The notes: generated from the letters alone by a model not told the origin. Counted from the stretch's first letter, positions 48,664 through 58,642 are shown. The stretch is 64,000 nucleotides of DNA from Sporomusaceae bacterium (GCA_031460455.1 JAVKTQ010000005.1:124001-188000); one strand, 5' to 3'. Made by a program: numbers and translations.

Positions 48664-50349
48664 ATGGACTACGCCGTCAACATCATCACCGTGATTCAGT
48701 TTTTCTTCGCCGTCGTTATCGGCATGTACTTCTGGAATCTCCTCCGCTCCCAGCAGGGCAACAGGGTCGCCGTGGAGCGGGAATCCAAGAAGGAGATGGA
48801 GAAGCTGCAGCGGCTGCGGGAGATTTCCCTGACCGAGCCGCTGGCGGAGAAGACCCGCCCGGCCAGCTTCGGGGAGATCGTCGGCCAGGCGGAGGGGCTC
48901 AAGGCGCTCCGCGCGGCGCTGTGCGGACCGAATCCCCAGCATGTGATCATGTACGGGCCGCCCGGCGTCGGCAAGACGGCGGCCGCCAGGCTGGTGCTGG
49001 AGGAGGCCAAGCGTAACTCGCTGTCGCCTTTTGGCGCGGCCGCCAAGTTCATCGAGATGGATGCGACGACGGCCCGCTTCGACGAGCGCGGCATCGCCGA
49101 CCCGCTGATCGGCACGGTGCACGACCCGATCTACCAGGGGGCGGGACCGCTCGGCATCGCCGGCATTCCCCAGCCCAAGCCCGGGGCGGTGACCAAGGCT
49201 CACGGCGGCCTGCTGTTCATCGACGAGATCGGCGAATTGCACCATATCCAGATGAACAAGCTGCTGAAGGTGCTGGAAGACCGCAAGGTGTTTCTGGAGA
49301 GTTCGTACTATAGCACCGAGGATACCAACATACCGTCCCATATCCATGATATTTTCCAGAACGGCCTGCCGGCCGATTTCCGCCTCATCGGCGCGACCAC
49401 CCGCATGCCTCAGGATATCCCGCCGGCAATAAGGTCGCGGTGTGTGGAGATTTTCTTCCGGCCGCTGCTGGCTGACGAGGTTTCCCTGATCGCCCGCAAC
49501 GCCGTCCGCAAGGTCGAGCTATCCATCGAAGACGGGGCGGTGGAGGTCATCAAGCGCTATGCGAACAACGGCCGCGAGGCGGTCAATATCGTGCAGATCG
49601 TGGCTGGCGTGGCCCTCAATGACGGCAAGAAGAATATCACCGCCGGCGATGTGGAGTGGGTGGTGAATTTCGGCCAGTATAACCCGCAGCCGGAGCGGAA
49701 GATCGGCGCCAAGCCCCAGGTGGGGTTCGCTAACGGCCTGGCGGTGTACGGCGCGAATGTCGGCACGCTGATGGAGATCGAGGTTTCGGCGGTGCCGAAC
49801 CCGCTGGGCAGCGGCAAGCTGACGGTGACGGGGGTGGTGGACGAGGAGGAGATCGGCGTGCCCGGCCGGACGATGCGCCGCAAGAGCATGGCCAAGGGGT
49901 CGCTGGATAATGTACTTACCGTTTTGTGGAGCCGGTTCGGCATTGATTACCACAAGTACGACATCCACGTCAATTTTCCCGGCGGCGGGCCGGTGGACGG
50001 CCCTTCGGCCGGGGTGACGGCGGCCACGGCCATTTATTCGGCGGTGAACAATATCCCCATCGATAACACGGTGGCGATGACGGGCGAGATTTCTATCCGC
50101 GGCCTCGTGAAGCCGGTGGGCGGGGTGAGCGCCAAGATCGCGGCCGCCAAGCAGGCGGGGGCGCGGCGGGTGATCATCCCGAAGGAGAACTGGCAGGAGC
50201 TTTATAAGACGATCGGGGTGGAGGTGGTGGCGGCGGAGACGATCGACGAGGTGTTCAAAAGCGCGCTGGTTAAGGTGGGCGATCTTTGCCGGCTGGAGGT
50301 GCTGACGCCGAAGCACGATTATCTTACCGCCGCGGGGATAAAGATGTAG
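48664..50349 (+). CDS. lonB: ATP-dependent protease LonB
   Basis: 561 residues. An N-terminal membrane helix (VITVIQFFFAVVIGMYFW-like, residues 5-25) distinguishes LonB from Lon. Then come an AAA+ domain ([24 protein letters not shown]) and a Lon protease domain with the Ser-Lys dyad (GGGPVDGPSAGVTAATA, GLVKPVGGVSAKIAAAK). In Bacillus LonB is linked to sporulation. GGAGG precedes the ATG by 10 bases. A longer frame from 48613 starts in the repeat and is rejected. Confidence 0.93.
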   Translation: MDYAVNIITVIQFFFAVVIGMYFWNLLRSQQGNRVAVERESKKEMEKLQRLREISLTEPLAEKTRPASFGEIVGQAEGLKALRAALCGPNPQHVIMYGPPGVGKTAAARLVLEEAKRNSLSPFGAAAKFIEMDATTARFDERGIADPLIGTVHDPIYQGAGPLGIAGIPQPKPGAVTKAHGGLLFIDEIGELHHIQMNKLLKVLEDRKVFLESSYYSTEDTNIPSHIHDIFQNGLPADFRLIGATTRMPQDIPPAIRSRCVEIFFRPLLADEVSLIARNAVRKVELSIEDGAVEVIKRYANNGREAVNIVQIVAGVALNDGKKNITAGDVEWVVNFGQYNPQPERKIGAKPQVGFANGLAVYGANVGTLMEIEVSAVPNPLGSGKLTVTGVVDEEEIGVPGRTMRRKSMAKGSLDNVLTVLWSRFGIDYHKYDIHVNFPGGGPVDGPSAGVTAATAIYSAVNNIPIDNTVAMTGEISIRGLVKPVGGVSAKIAAAKQAGARRVIIPKENWQELYKTIGVEVVAAETIDEVFKSALVKVGDLCRLEVLTPKHDYLTAAGIKM

Positions 50350-50357
50350 GGATAGGG

Positions 50358-50385
50358 GAGCCGATGGCAACATCGGCTCTTTTTG
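50358..50385 (+). terminator. Intrinsic terminator after lonB
   Basis: GAGCCGATG/CATCGGCTC stem followed by five T. Confidence 0.85.
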
Positions 50386-50508
50386 AATTATATCGCGCAG
50401 CAGCGACAGTATTTTTCATTGGAGGATTTTTCCCTACGGCCTGAGAATATTTATAAATAGCGACGTTGAAACTAACACTGCCATGCGAATCGGAAGGAGG
50501 CGAAACAA

Positions 50509-52824
50509 TTGTCCAAACAGCTGAGAAAGATGCCGTTACTGCCGCTCCGGGGCATTCTCGTTTTTCCATATATGATTATTCACCTCGATGTCGGCCGCGA
50601 GAAGTCGATCGGCGCGCTGGAGGAGGCGATGGTTCACGACCGGCTGATAATGCTGGCCAGCCAGCGCGACGCTCAGAACGATAAGCCGCTGCCGGAGGAC
50701 ATATTCAGTGTCGGCACGGTGGCCGAGATCAAGCAGCTGCTTAAACTGCCTGGCGGCACTATCCGCGTGCTGGTGGAGGGGCTTCACCGGGCGGAGATCG
50801 TCCGCTACGCCGAGCTTGAGCCGTTTTACATGGCGGAGATCCGCGAATACGACGAGGCCGAGCCCAAGACGCCGGAGGTGGAGGCGCTCACCCGCACGGC
50901 GATCAGCCAGTTCGAGCAGTGGGTGAAGCTGAGCAAGAAGATTCCGCCGGAGACGCTGGTGTCGGTGGTGATGGTTGAGGAGCCGGGACGGCTGACCGAC
51001 CTTATCGCCAGCCACCTTGCGCTGAAGATCGAGGATAAGCAGGTGCTGCTGGACGCCGTGGATGTGAAGGAGCGGCTGGAGAGGCTGTGCGATATCCTCG
51101 GCCGCGAGATGGAAATCCTCGAGCTGGAGAAAAAGATCAACGTCCGTGTCCGCAAGCAGATGGAGAAGACCCAGAAGGAGTACTACCTGCGCGAGCAGCT
51201 CAAGGCGATCCAGAAGGAGCTGGGCGACAAGGACGACCGGATGGCCGAGGCGGACGAGTACCGCCAGCGGATGAAGGAGCAGGAGCTGCCCAAAGAGGTT
51301 GCGGAGAAGATAACGAAGGAGATCGAGCGGCTGGAGAAGATGCCGCCGATGGTGGCCGAGAGCGCCGTCATCCGCACGTATCTCGACTGGCTGCTGGCGC
51401 TGCCGTGGGCTAAGGAGACGACCGACCGCCTCGATATCGGCATCGCCGAGAAGATTCTCGACGAGGACCACTACGGTCTGGAGAAGGTCAAGGAACGCAT
51501 CCTCGAATATTTGTCGATCCGCAAACTGACCGAGAAGATGAAAGGGCCCATCCTTTGCCTAGTGGGGCCGCCCGGTGTCGGCAAGACGTCGCTGGCCCGT
51601 TCGATCGCCCGTGCGATGGAGCGCAAGTTCGTGCGCGTGTCGCTGGGCGGCGTGCGCGACGAGGCCGAGGTCCGCGGCCACCGGCGCACGTATGTGGGGG
51701 CGCTGCCGGGGCGGGTTATCCAGGGGATGCGCACCGCGGGCTCGAAGAACCCCGTTTTCCTGCTGGACGAGATCGACAAGATGAGCTCGGATTTCCGCGG
51801 CGACCCGTCGGCCGCTCTGCTGGAGGTCCTCGACCCGGAACAGAACAACACGTTCAGCGATCACTATGTCGAGGTGCCGTTCGATCTGTCGCGGGTGCTG
51901 TGGGTGGTGACGGCCAATGTGATGCACAATATCCCCCGGCCGCTTTTAGACCGCATGGAGACGATCACCATCGCCGGCTATACCGAGGAGGAGAAGGTCC
52001 AGATCGCTGTCCGCTACCTGATACCCAAGCAGGTCCGCGACCACGGCCTGACAGATAAGCAGATTATTTTCTCCGAGGGCACCATTCAGAAGGTCATCCG
52101 CGATTATACCCGCGAGGCCGGGGTGCGCAATCTCGAACGCAATATCGCCAATCTGTGCCGCAAGGCGGCCCGCCAGATAGTGCAGGAGAAACGGACGGTG
52201 GTGAAGATCACCGCCCAGAATCTGCACACATTCCTGGGGGCCCCCAAGTACCGCCACAACAAGACGGAGCGCAACCTCCAGGTGGGGGTGGCCACTGGCC
52301 TGGCCTGGACCGAGGTGGGCGGCGACGTGCTGGCGGTCGAGGTTTCGACGATGAAGGGCAAGGGCAAGTTGACCCTCACCGGCCAGCTCGGCGGCGTTAT
52401 GCAGGAGTCGGCCCAGGCGGGCTTCAGCTATATCCGCAGCCGTGCCGAGGAACTTGGTATCGAACCCGGTTTCTACGAGAAGACGGATATCCATATCCAC
52501 CTGCCGGAGGGAGCCATTCCCAAGGACGGCCCGTCGGCCGGCATCACGATGGCGACGGCGATCGCCTCCGCCCTGACCGGCCGGCCGGTGAAGAACGATA
52601 TCGCCATGACGGGCGAGATCACGCTGCGCGGCCGCGTTTTGCCTGTAGGCGGCATCAAGGAGAAGGTGTTGGCCGCCCACAGGGTGGGCATACGGAAAAT
52701 CGTCCTCCCCAAGGAGAACAAGCGCGATATGGATGATATTCCGGTGAATGTGAAGCGCAGTCTGGAGTTCGTCCTGGTGGAGCAAATGGACGAGGTGCTC
52801 GAGGCCGCGCTGGCGGACAAATGA
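50509..52824 (+). CDS. lon: ATP-dependent protease Lon
   Basis: 771 residues: a LAN substrate-binding domain from [15 protein letters not shown], a coiled-coil ([20 protein letters not shown]), Walker [14 protein letters not shown], Walker [12 protein letters not shown] and a protease domain with catalytic Ser in [13 protein letters not shown] and Lys in [14 protein letters not shown]. It degrades misfolded and regulatory proteins. The TTG start has AGGAGG eight bases upstream. Overlaps engB by four bases. Confidence 0.96.
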   Translation: MSKQLRKMPLLPLRGILVFPYMIIHLDVGREKSIGALEEAMVHDRLIMLASQRDAQNDKPLPEDIFSVGTVAEIKQLLKLPGGTIRVLVEGLHRAEIVRYAELEPFYMAEIREYDEAEPKTPEVEALTRTAISQFEQWVKLSKKIPPETLVSVVMVEEPGRLTDLIASHLALKIEDKQVLLDAVDVKERLERLCDILGREMEILELEKKINVRVRKQMEKTQKEYYLREQLKAIQKELGDKDDRMAEADEYRQRMKEQELPKEVAEKITKEIERLEKMPPMVAESAVIRTYLDWLLALPWAKETTDRLDIGIAEKILDEDHYGLEKVKERILEYLSIRKLTEKMKGPILCLVGPPGVGKTSLARSIARAMERKFVRVSLGGVRDEAEVRGHRRTYVGALPGRVIQGMRTAGSKNPVFLLDEIDKMSSDFRGDPSAALLEVLDPEQNNTFSDHYVEVPFDLSRVLWVVTANVMHNIPRPLLDRMETITIAGYTEEEKVQIAVRYLIPKQVRDHGLTDKQIIFSEGTIQKVIRDYTREAGVRNLERNIANLCRKAARQIVQEKRTVVKITAQNLHTFLGAPKYRHNKTERNLQVGVATGLAWTEVGGDVLAVEVSTMKGKGKLTLTGQLGGVMQESAQAGFSYIRSRAEELGIEPGFYEKTDIHIHLPEGAIPKDGPSAGITMATAIASALTGRPVKNDIAMTGEITLRGRVLPVGGIKEKVLAAHRVGIRKIVLPKENKRDMDDIPVNVKRSLEFVLVEQMDEVLEAALADK

Positions 52825-53453
52825 GCACGACGGCGGCGACGCCGAATGTTGTGGGCGCCCGCTACCTGGCGTCCGCCGTGCGGGCCGACCAGTACCCGGA
52901 GGGGGACTTTGCCGAGGTGGCTTTTATCGGCCGCTCGAATGTGGGCAAGTCGTCGCTGATCAATTCCCTCTGCCGCCACGGCGGCCTCGCCCGGATCAGC
53001 GCCACTCCCGGCAAGACGCAGACGATCAATTTTTATTCCGTGGCCCTCAAGTACAGCGAGGAGGAGCGGCGCCAGTTCCTGCTGGTCGACCTGCCGGGCT
53101 ACGGCTACGCCCGCACCGGCCGGGCGACGCGCCGCCAGTGGACGAAGTTCATCGACGAGTTTCTGGCCGCGTCGCCGCGGCTGAGGCTGGTCTGCCAACT
53201 GGTCGACAGCCGCCACCCGCCGATGGACAGCGACAAGGACGCTTACCGGCGGCTGGCCGAGCTCGGCCGGCCGGTGCAGGTGGTGGCTACCAAGACGGAC
53301 AAGCTTTCCCGCCAGGCGGCGAAGAAGAATGTGGCTGTTATCCGCGCCGGCCTGGCGCTGCCGGAAGGCGCGAATGTCATCGCCTACTCGGCGACGGACG
53401 GAACGGGGCGGAGCGAGCTCCTTGACGTAATCAGCCAGATTTTGCTAAAATGA
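52821..53453 (+). CDS. engB: Ribosome biogenesis GTPase EngB (YsxC)
   Basis: 210 residues with G1 [13 protein letters not shown]2 around [11 protein letters not shown]3 DLPGYGYA, G4 TKTDKLS and G5 AYSATDGTG. It helps assemble the large ribosomal subunit. The ATG overlaps the lon stop. The lon-engB pairing is common in Firmicutes. Confidence 0.95.
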   Translation: MSTTAATPNVVGARYLASAVRADQYPEGDFAEVAFIGRSNVGKSSLINSLCRHGGLARISATPGKTQTINFYSVALKYSEEERRQFLLVDLPGYGYARTGRATRRQWTKFIDEFLAASPRLRLVCQLVDSRHPPMDSDKDAYRRLAELGRPVQVVATKTDKLSRQAAKKNVAVIRAGLALPEGANVIAYSATDGTGRSELLDVISQILLK

Positions 53454-53462
53454 ATGCATACG

Positions 53463-53491
53463 GGGGCAGTCTGACCAGTCTGCCCCTTGTT
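53463..53491 (+). terminator. Hairpin after engB
   Basis: GGGGCAG/CTGCCCC stem with a short tail (TTGTTAATTT). A weak terminator; read-through to ahbA is possible. Confidence 0.45.
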
Positions 53492-53507
53492 AATTTCGGG
53501 AGGCGCC

Positions 53508-53960
53508 ATGCTTAACGACTTCGACAAGCAACTGCTGAATATCATCCAGAGCGATATTCCGCTGGTTTCCCGTCCGTTCGCGGTCCTGGCCGAGCGCCTC
53601 GGCGCCGACGAGGCGACGGTTATCGAACGCCTGCGGTTCCTGCGGGAAAACGGTTTTATCCGCCGCATCGGCCCGTTTTTCGACTCGGCCCGGCTGGGTT
53701 ATGTGAGCACGCTGGTGGCGCTGGCGGTCGAGCCGGACGATTTGCCGGCGGTGGCCGCGGCGGTGAACGCCTATCCCGGCGTGACCCATAACTACGAGCG
53801 CGAGGGGGCCTATAATCTGTGGTTCGCGCTTCTCAGCCCGAATATGGCCGCTCAGGAGCGGGTGCTGGCCGCCGTCGGCGGTCTGCCGGGCATAAAGCGG
53901 CTGCTTAATCTGCCGGCGACGAAGAAATTCAAGGTTAATGTGCGTTTTACGCTGGAGTAG
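53508..53960 (+). CDS. ahbA: Siroheme decarboxylase subunit AhbA (Lrp/AsnC fold)
   Basis: 150 residues: an AsnC-type helix-turn-helix (LNDFDKQLLNIIQSDIPLVS), then FIRRIGPFFDSARLGY, PGVTHNYEREGAYNLWFA and LPATKKFKVNV, which match AhbA/NirD-type proteins rather than DNA-binding regulators. With AhbB it removes two acetate side chains from siroheme to give didecarboxysiroheme, on the alternative heme or heme d1 route. GGGAGGCGCC precedes the ATG. The next gene is ahbB; ahbC and ahbD are not in the window. Confidence 0.85.
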   Translation: MLNDFDKQLLNIIQSDIPLVSRPFAVLAERLGADEATVIERLRFLRENGFIRRIGPFFDSARLGYVSTLVALAVEPDDLPAVAAAVNAYPGVTHNYEREGAYNLWFALLSPNMAAQERVLAAVGGLPGIKRLLNLPATKKFKVNVRFTLE

Positions 53961-53966
53961 GTGAGG

Positions 53967-54446
53967 ATGCTGGACGAACTTGACAGGAAGATTATCGCCG
54001 CGCTGCAGGACGATCTGCCGCTGGTGCCTGAGCCGTACAAGGCGGTGGCCGAGCGGCTGGGCATCGGCGAAGAGGAGCTGCTGGCAAGGCTCGCGGGCTA
54101 CCGGGCGAGAGGCGAGATGCGGCGGATGGGGGCGGTGCTGAGGCACCGCGAGATCGGTTATGCCGCCAACGCGCTGTGCGCCTGGCAGGTGCCGGCGGGC
54201 AGGCTCGAGGCGGCGGCGGCGGCGATGACCGCCAGCGCGGCGGTGACGCATTGCTACGCCCGCGTGCCGCGGGACGGCTGGCCCTATAATTTTTATATCA
54301 TGCTTCACGGCCATACCCGCGAGGAATGCTCCCGGATGGCGGCCGCGCTGGCGGCCGAACTCGGTCTGGGCGATTTTGTCATGCTTTTCTCCACCAAGGA
54401 GTGGAAGAAGACGAGTATGCGCTATTTCGGGGAGGGAGATATATGA
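53967..54446 (+). CDS. ahbB: Siroheme decarboxylase subunit AhbB
   Basis: 159 residues, paralogous to AhbA: LDELDRKIIAALQDDLPLVP, RRMGAVLRHREIGYAANAL, HCYARVPRDGWPYNFYIMLH and LFSTKEWKKTSMRYF. The RHREIGYAANA segment is typical of the AhbB half. The ATG at 53967 follows GGAGTAGGTGAGG, six bases after the ahbA stop. Overlaps the following ptb-like gene by four bases. Confidence 0.85.
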   Translation: MLDELDRKIIAALQDDLPLVPEPYKAVAERLGIGEEELLARLAGYRARGEMRRMGAVLRHREIGYAANALCAWQVPAGRLEAAAAAMTASAAVTHCYARVPRDGWPYNFYIMLHGHTREECSRMAAALAAELGLGDFVMLFSTKEWKKTSMRYFGEGDI

Positions 54447-55342
54447 TCAGGGGGTTCGACGAACTGCTGGCGGCGGCCCGCGGCTTGCCGCCCCGCCGGG
54501 TGGCGGTGGCGGCGGCGCACGACGAGGCGGTGCTGGAGGCGGTGCGCGATGCGCGGGCGCGGGGGATCGCCGAGTTCGTACTGATCGGCGATCAGGCCAA
54601 GCTGAAGTCCCTGGCGGGTTCCACGGGGGTGAACCTCGCCGATGTGGAGGTAATCCACGAGCCCGACGTCCGCCAGGCGGCGCGGCGGGCGGCGGCGATG
54701 GCGGGCAGCGGCCAGGCCGATATGCTGATGAAGGGGCTTATCGGCACAGGCGATTTCCTGCGCGCTCTGCTTGATAAGGAGCTAGGCCTGCGCACCGGCT
54801 CGCTCCTCAGCCATGTGTTCGTCATCGAACTCGCCGGCTGGGACAGACTGCTGTTTGTGACCGACGCGGCGATGAATGTCAGCCCGACGCTGGCCGACAA
54901 GGCGGCTATCATCGGCAACGCCGTCACCCTGGCGGGAGCCTTGGGGGTCGACCCGGTGAGGGTGGCCGTGCTGGCGGCGGTGGAGACGGTGGACGCCGGC
55001 ATGCCGGCGACGCTGGAGGCGGCCGCGCTGGCGAAAATGGCCGAGCGGGGCCAGATTAAAGGGGCGATCGTCGACGGTCCGTTGGCGCTCGACAACGCGA
55101 TCAGCGAAGAGGCGGCCCGCCACAAGGGAATCGTGAGCCAGGTGGCCGGCAGGGCCGATATTCTGATGGTGCCCGACATCGAGGCCGGCAACATGCTCGG
55201 CAAGTCGATGGTCTATTTCGCCCGCGCCCGCATCGCCGGGCTGGTGATGGGCGCCGCCAAGCCGGTTATCGTGACTTCGCGGGCCGACAGCGCCGAATCG
55301 AAGATGCTGTCGATCGCTCTGGGGGCCGTTACGGCGAAGTGA
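54443..55342 (+). CDS. Phosphate acyltransferase (phosphate butyryltransferase family), second copy
   Basis: 299 residues, PTA_PTB family: VAVAAAHDEAVLEAV, MLMKGLIGTGDFLRALL, GLRTGSLLSHVFVIEL and FVTDAAMNVSPTLA. Compared with the copy at 38073 it has TDAAMN in place of SDGGMN. No kinase gene follows, so it may feed another kinase or run towards acyl-CoA. GGGAGGG precedes the ATG at 54443, which overlaps ahbB; an odd pairing with heme synthesis. Confidence 0.85.
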   Translation: MIRGFDELLAAARGLPPRRVAVAAAHDEAVLEAVRDARARGIAEFVLIGDQAKLKSLAGSTGVNLADVEVIHEPDVRQAARRAAAMAGSGQADMLMKGLIGTGDFLRALLDKELGLRTGSLLSHVFVIELAGWDRLLFVTDAAMNVSPTLADKAAIIGNAVTLAGALGVDPVRVAVLAAVETVDAGMPATLEAAALAKMAERGQIKGAIVDGPLALDNAISEEAARHKGIVSQVAGRADILMVPDIEAGNMLGKSMVYFARARIAGLVMGAAKPVIVTSRADSAESKMLSIALGAVTAK

Positions 55343-55394
55343 AATAAGTAACTTTGCATTTTTATCCAGCGGCAGGAGGAATTTGCCCGCGGTG

Positions 55395-55400
55395 ATAGAA
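55395..55400 (+). promoter_or_regulatory. Extended -10 promoter of the second oxidoreductase operon
   Basis: TGATAGAAT gives a TGn-extended -10 (TAGAAT). No clear -35 box is seen. Transcription would start near 55407, about 385 bases before the first gene. Confidence 0.5.
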
Positions 55401-55419
55401 TACGTGTATGTAAAAATAC

Positions 55420-55430
55420 TGGTCAGACCA
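55420..55430. promoter_or_regulatory. FCD-type GntR operator upstream of the second oxidoreductase operon
   Basis: TGGTCAGACCA fits the FadR-subfamily consensus TGGTNNNACCA exactly. It lies just downstream of the expected transcription start, a repressor position. The regulator at 59702 is the likely binder. The rest of the 55431-55790 leader holds GC-rich palindromes but no family I recognise. Confidence 0.65.
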
Positions 55431-55792
55431 CCTGTCCGCTGAAAAATTCAGCTGCCGCGGGGGTGGCGCTGCCAAGGACGTATTTAAGGCCCGGTGTTGG
55501 TAAAAACTAACGAATGATTATGAAGGTTCGGGATTCCCGCCTTTGTATACGGAGCGGCTGGTTTAACCGCGCTATTGCCCCGGAGGAAAGGTCGCAGTTC
55601 TGATCGCAGCCCGCGTGACGGACTGCGCTCTTGCGCCTGTTATCCGCTTGACGGCGGGCCGGGGAACACGGCGGCCCGCGGCGCGTCGCCGGCCCGAGAG
55701 AGGGCGCACGGCAGGGTGTGGCGAAACGCGGCGGGACAGGCAGGTTATTTCAGCGTCCGGAGGTCATATTATTTTCAGGAGGTGGCTGTTTT

Positions 55793-56866
55793 ATGGCCGA
55801 AGTTTCTCTGCAAGGTGAACAGAGAGTATTCATGACAGGCAACGAGGTTGTTGCCTGGGCTGCCGTGGCAGCGAAGGTCGATATCATGTACGGGTACCCG
55901 ATCACCCCCCAGAACGAGATTATGCATTACTGGACGAGGCTGGCGCCCAAATACGGCAAGCGCTTTCTCCAGACAGAGGACGAGATTTCCGCCGGCTTCA
56001 CGATGCTCGGCGGCGTCATGACCGGCCGCAAAGCGTTCACCGCGACCGCCGGACCGGGCAATGTGCTGATGCAGGAATCCTGTGTGATGGCCGAAATGAT
56101 GCGCCTGCCGGCGGTGTACGTGATCCAGCAGCGGGGCGGCCCGTCGACGGCTACCGTAATCTACGCCCAGCAGGAGACGACGCTCACCTGTTTCGGCGGC
56201 AACGGCGAAGGCCACCGCATCGTTTATTCGACGGCGACTCACCAGGAGCTGTTCGATTATACGATCAAGGCGTTCAACGCCGCCTGGACATACCGTTTCC
56301 CCTCCTTTGTGCTCGGCGACGGCTACCAGGCCAAGATGCGCGAGCCGTTGACCATTTACGAGGCCGCGGCCAAGGGCGTGAAACTTGTCCCGACCGAGCC
56401 GATGGTCGGCGAGGTCAAACCCGGCAAACAGTTCAAGCACCTCCGCAACACTTACAATACCGAGGAGGAGCTTTACGAGGTCGTTATGGCCAACCAGCGC
56501 GACTGGGACGCCATGGCCCCCAAGGTGGTCGAGTGGTCTGAAAAGGACTGCCAGGACGCCGACGTGGTGTTCGTGTGCCACGGCGTCGTCGCCCGCGCCG
56601 CCATCGGCGCCGTCGACGAGCTGAGGGCCCAGGGCAAAAAGGTCGGTCTCTTCCGCCCCATTACTGTTCGTCCCTTCCCGGAAAAACAGCTCGCCGACGC
56701 GGTCAAGAACGCCAAGAAGGTGGTTGTGGCCGAGTCCGCTTATGGCCAGCTTCTTAAGATGGTGCAGGTCGCGATGTGCGGCGGCAAGGCCGAGATCGTC
56801 CCGATGCTCCGTCCGGGGATCGGCATCACCACCGAAGAACTCGTGGAAGAATACAACAAACTGTGA
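55793..56866 (+). CDS. 2-oxoacid:ferredoxin oxidoreductase, alpha subunit, second system
   Basis: 357 residues: MTGNEVVAWAAVAAKVDIMY, GYPITPQNEIMHYW, TEDEISAGFTMLGGVMTGRK and VCHGVVARAAIGAVDE. Same family as 39223-40284 but clearly diverged, so the substrate probably differs (pyruvate, 2-oxoglutarate or another 2-oxo acid). AGGAGGTGG precedes the ATG at 55793; longer frames upstream lie in the leader. Confidence 0.87.
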   Translation: MAEVSLQGEQRVFMTGNEVVAWAAVAAKVDIMYGYPITPQNEIMHYWTRLAPKYGKRFLQTEDEISAGFTMLGGVMTGRKAFTATAGPGNVLMQESCVMAEMMRLPAVYVIQQRGGPSTATVIYAQQETTLTCFGGNGEGHRIVYSTATHQELFDYTIKAFNAAWTYRFPSFVLGDGYQAKMREPLTIYEAAAKGVKLVPTEPMVGEVKPGKQFKHLRNTYNTEEELYEVVMANQRDWDAMAPKVVEWSEKDCQDADVVFVCHGVVARAAIGAVDELRAQGKKVGLFRPITVRPFPEKQLADAVKNAKKVVVAESAYGQLLKMVQVAMCGGKAEIVPMLRPGIGITTEELVEEYNKL

Positions 56867-56884
56867 TGGCAGGGGGAAGATAGC

Positions 56885-57658
56885 ATGCAAGAGTTGAAAG
56901 AGAACAACGTTCTTCAGCCGGCTATGCCCAAGAGCTGGAATGAAGAGACAAAACCGCATAAATTCTGTCCCGGCTGCGGCCACGGGATTATTCTCAAGGC
57001 GGTGGGCGAGGTCATCGATGAGCTGGGCATCCAGGATAAGATCGTTTTCGGCTGCGATATCGGCTGTTCGCTCCTGTCGTGGGATTTCTTCGCCTGCGAC
57101 AGCGTGCAGACCCACCACGGCCGCACGACGCCGGTTATCACCGGCATGAAGCGCGCCAACACCGATATAATCGGCATTGCTTATATGGGCGACGGCGGCG
57201 GCTATGCCATCGGCTCGCAGCATCTTTTCAACGCCGCGGTGCGGGGCGAGAAGATCACGATAATCCTGTGCAACAACTGCAACTATGGGATGACCGGCGG
57301 CCAGATGGCGCCGACAACCCTGCCTGGCATGAAGACTGAGACGTCGCCTTACGGCCGCGATGTCGAGCAGACGGGTTACCCGACCAAGGGTCCGGAAATG
57401 GTGGCTGCCGTGGCTCCCGAGGGCGCGTATGTCGCCCGCGGCACGATCGCCAACGTCCGCCAGTTGAAAGGTTTCATCAAGAAGGCCCTGGAGAATCAGA
57501 TGGCCGGCAACGGCATTTCGTTCGTGGAATGCCTGTCGTCCTGCCCGACGAACTGGCGCACCAACGCCAAACAGACCTGGGAGTTCGTGGAGAAGGATAT
57601 GGCCCAGTACTTCAAGGTCGGCGAACTCAGGACCCCGCAGGCGAAGGAGGGCAAATAA
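56885..57658 (+). CDS. 2-oxoacid:ferredoxin oxidoreductase, beta subunit, second system
   Basis: 257 residues: KFCPGCGHGIILKAV, CDIGCSLLSWDFFACDS, ThDP motif GDGGGYAIGSQHLF and CNNCNYGMTGGQMAPTT, then CLSSCPTNWRT. It binds thiamine diphosphate. GGGGGAAGATAGC precedes the ATG. Followed at once by gamma and delta genes. Confidence 0.9.
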   Translation: MQELKENNVLQPAMPKSWNEETKPHKFCPGCGHGIILKAVGEVIDELGIQDKIVFGCDIGCSLLSWDFFACDSVQTHHGRTTPVITGMKRANTDIIGIAYMGDGGGYAIGSQHLFNAAVRGEKITIILCNNCNYGMTGGQMAPTTLPGMKTETSPYGRDVEQTGYPTKGPEMVAAVAPEGAYVARGTIANVRQLKGFIKKALENQMAGNGISFVECLSSCPTNWRTNAKQTWEFVEKDMAQYFKVGELRTPQAKEGK

Positions 57659-57659
57659 G

Positions 57660-58379
57660 ATGGCAAAAGTCGTGAAAATAGCCCTGGCCGGTGAAGGCGG
57701 GCAAGGCGTTCAGTCGATTGCCGAGATTTTGGCCGAGGCGGCCAACGAGGAAGGCAAAAACGCCCTGTATATCCCCAACTTCGGCGTCGAGCAGCGGGGC
57801 GGCGTTTCGATCGCTTTCGTGCAGATTTCCGACGGCGCGATCGGCGCGCCCAAGTTCGTGGAGGCGGATATCCTTATCCCGCTCAGCCCGCGTGCGGTAA
57901 AAAGGACCAAGATGCACGCCGGCAAAAACACGGTGTATATCTACGATAATTCTCTCGTTCAGGAAGCCGAGGTCAACGACAATATCGTCGGCATGCAGTA
58001 TTTCGACGTGACCCCGCCCTGCCCGACGGCGGACGCGGCCAACGCCGATATGCAGCAGGATATGATCGCCGGCGAGCCCAAGACCTGTTCGTTTACCAGA
58101 CCCGGCCCCGGCGTCGATCCCGCCGATCTCCCGACCAACGTCAAGAAGGTCATTGCCTGCCCCGCCAACGATCTGGCCAAGAACGAGCTGCATCCGCGGG
58201 TTTTCAACATCATCATCCTCGGCGCGATTATCGCCGCCACGGAAGTGTTGCCCATGGACAGCATCAAGAAGGCGCTGGAAACCAAGCTCGGCGATAAGTT
58301 CAAGGCCGATCCCAAGCTGCGCGATATGAACTTCAAGGCGCTCGACCGCGGCTACGAACTCATCAAGAGCGCGATGTAA
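57660..58379 (+). CDS. 2-oxoacid:ferredoxin oxidoreductase, gamma subunit, second system
   Basis: 239 residues: IALAGEGGQGVQSIAEILAE, PNFGVEQRGGVSIAFV and a longer C-terminal part than the gamma chain at 41038, with a Cys in FTRPGPGV-adjacent KTCSF. Its ATG overlaps the beta stop region. Confidence 0.88.
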   Translation: MAKVVKIALAGEGGQGVQSIAEILAEAANEEGKNALYIPNFGVEQRGGVSIAFVQISDGAIGAPKFVEADILIPLSPRAVKRTKMHAGKNTVYIYDNSLVQEAEVNDNIVGMQYFDVTPPCPTADAANADMQQDMIAGEPKTCSFTRPGPGVDPADLPTNVKKVIACPANDLAKNELHPRVFNIIILGAIIAATEVLPMDSIKKALETKLGDKFKADPKLRDMNFKALDRGYELIKSAM

Positions 58380-58393
58380 GGAGGGGTACGAAA

Positions 58394-58642
58394 GTGGCAA
58401 AAGTTAACTGGGAGTCGGCTGTTCTTGAAAGCAACAAGGGTATGTGGGCGGTCTTCGCCGGGCTGTGTAAGGGCTGCGGCCTGTGCATCGAGAAGTGCCC
58501 GGTGAAGTGCATAAGCTGGTCCGAGGGGCTCGGTGTGTACGGCACGCCCCGCGTCGAGGCCGACATGGAAAAATGCATCGTCTGCGGCATCTGCCAGACG
58601 GTTTGCCCCGACTGCGCTATCCGGGTCGAAAAGAAGAAATAA
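58394..58642 (+). CDS. 2-oxoacid:ferredoxin oxidoreductase, ferredoxin-like (delta) subunit, second system
   Basis: 82 residues with two [4Fe-4S] sites: CKGCGLCIEKCPVKCI and CIVCGICQTVCPDC. AAGGAGGGG lies upstream of the GTG start. Gene order alpha-beta-gamma-delta differs from the first system, where delta is first. Confidence 0.9.
   Translation: MAKVNWESAVLESNKGMWAVFAGLCKGCGLCIEKCPVKCISWSEGLGVYGTPRVEADMEKCIVCGICQTVCPDCAIRVEKKK

Noticed and set aside
53508-54446. Pair of Lrp/AsnC transcription regulators
   Set aside because: The tandem arrangement and motifs RHREIGYAANA and KEWKKTSMRYF fit siroheme decarboxylase AhbA/AhbB better than DNA-binding regulators.
55440-55470. T-box-like sequence GGGGGTGGCGCTGCC in the second oxidoreductase leader
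   Set aside because: Differs from the GGGTGGNACCGCG core at key positions, with no specifier loop or terminator that I can recognise.
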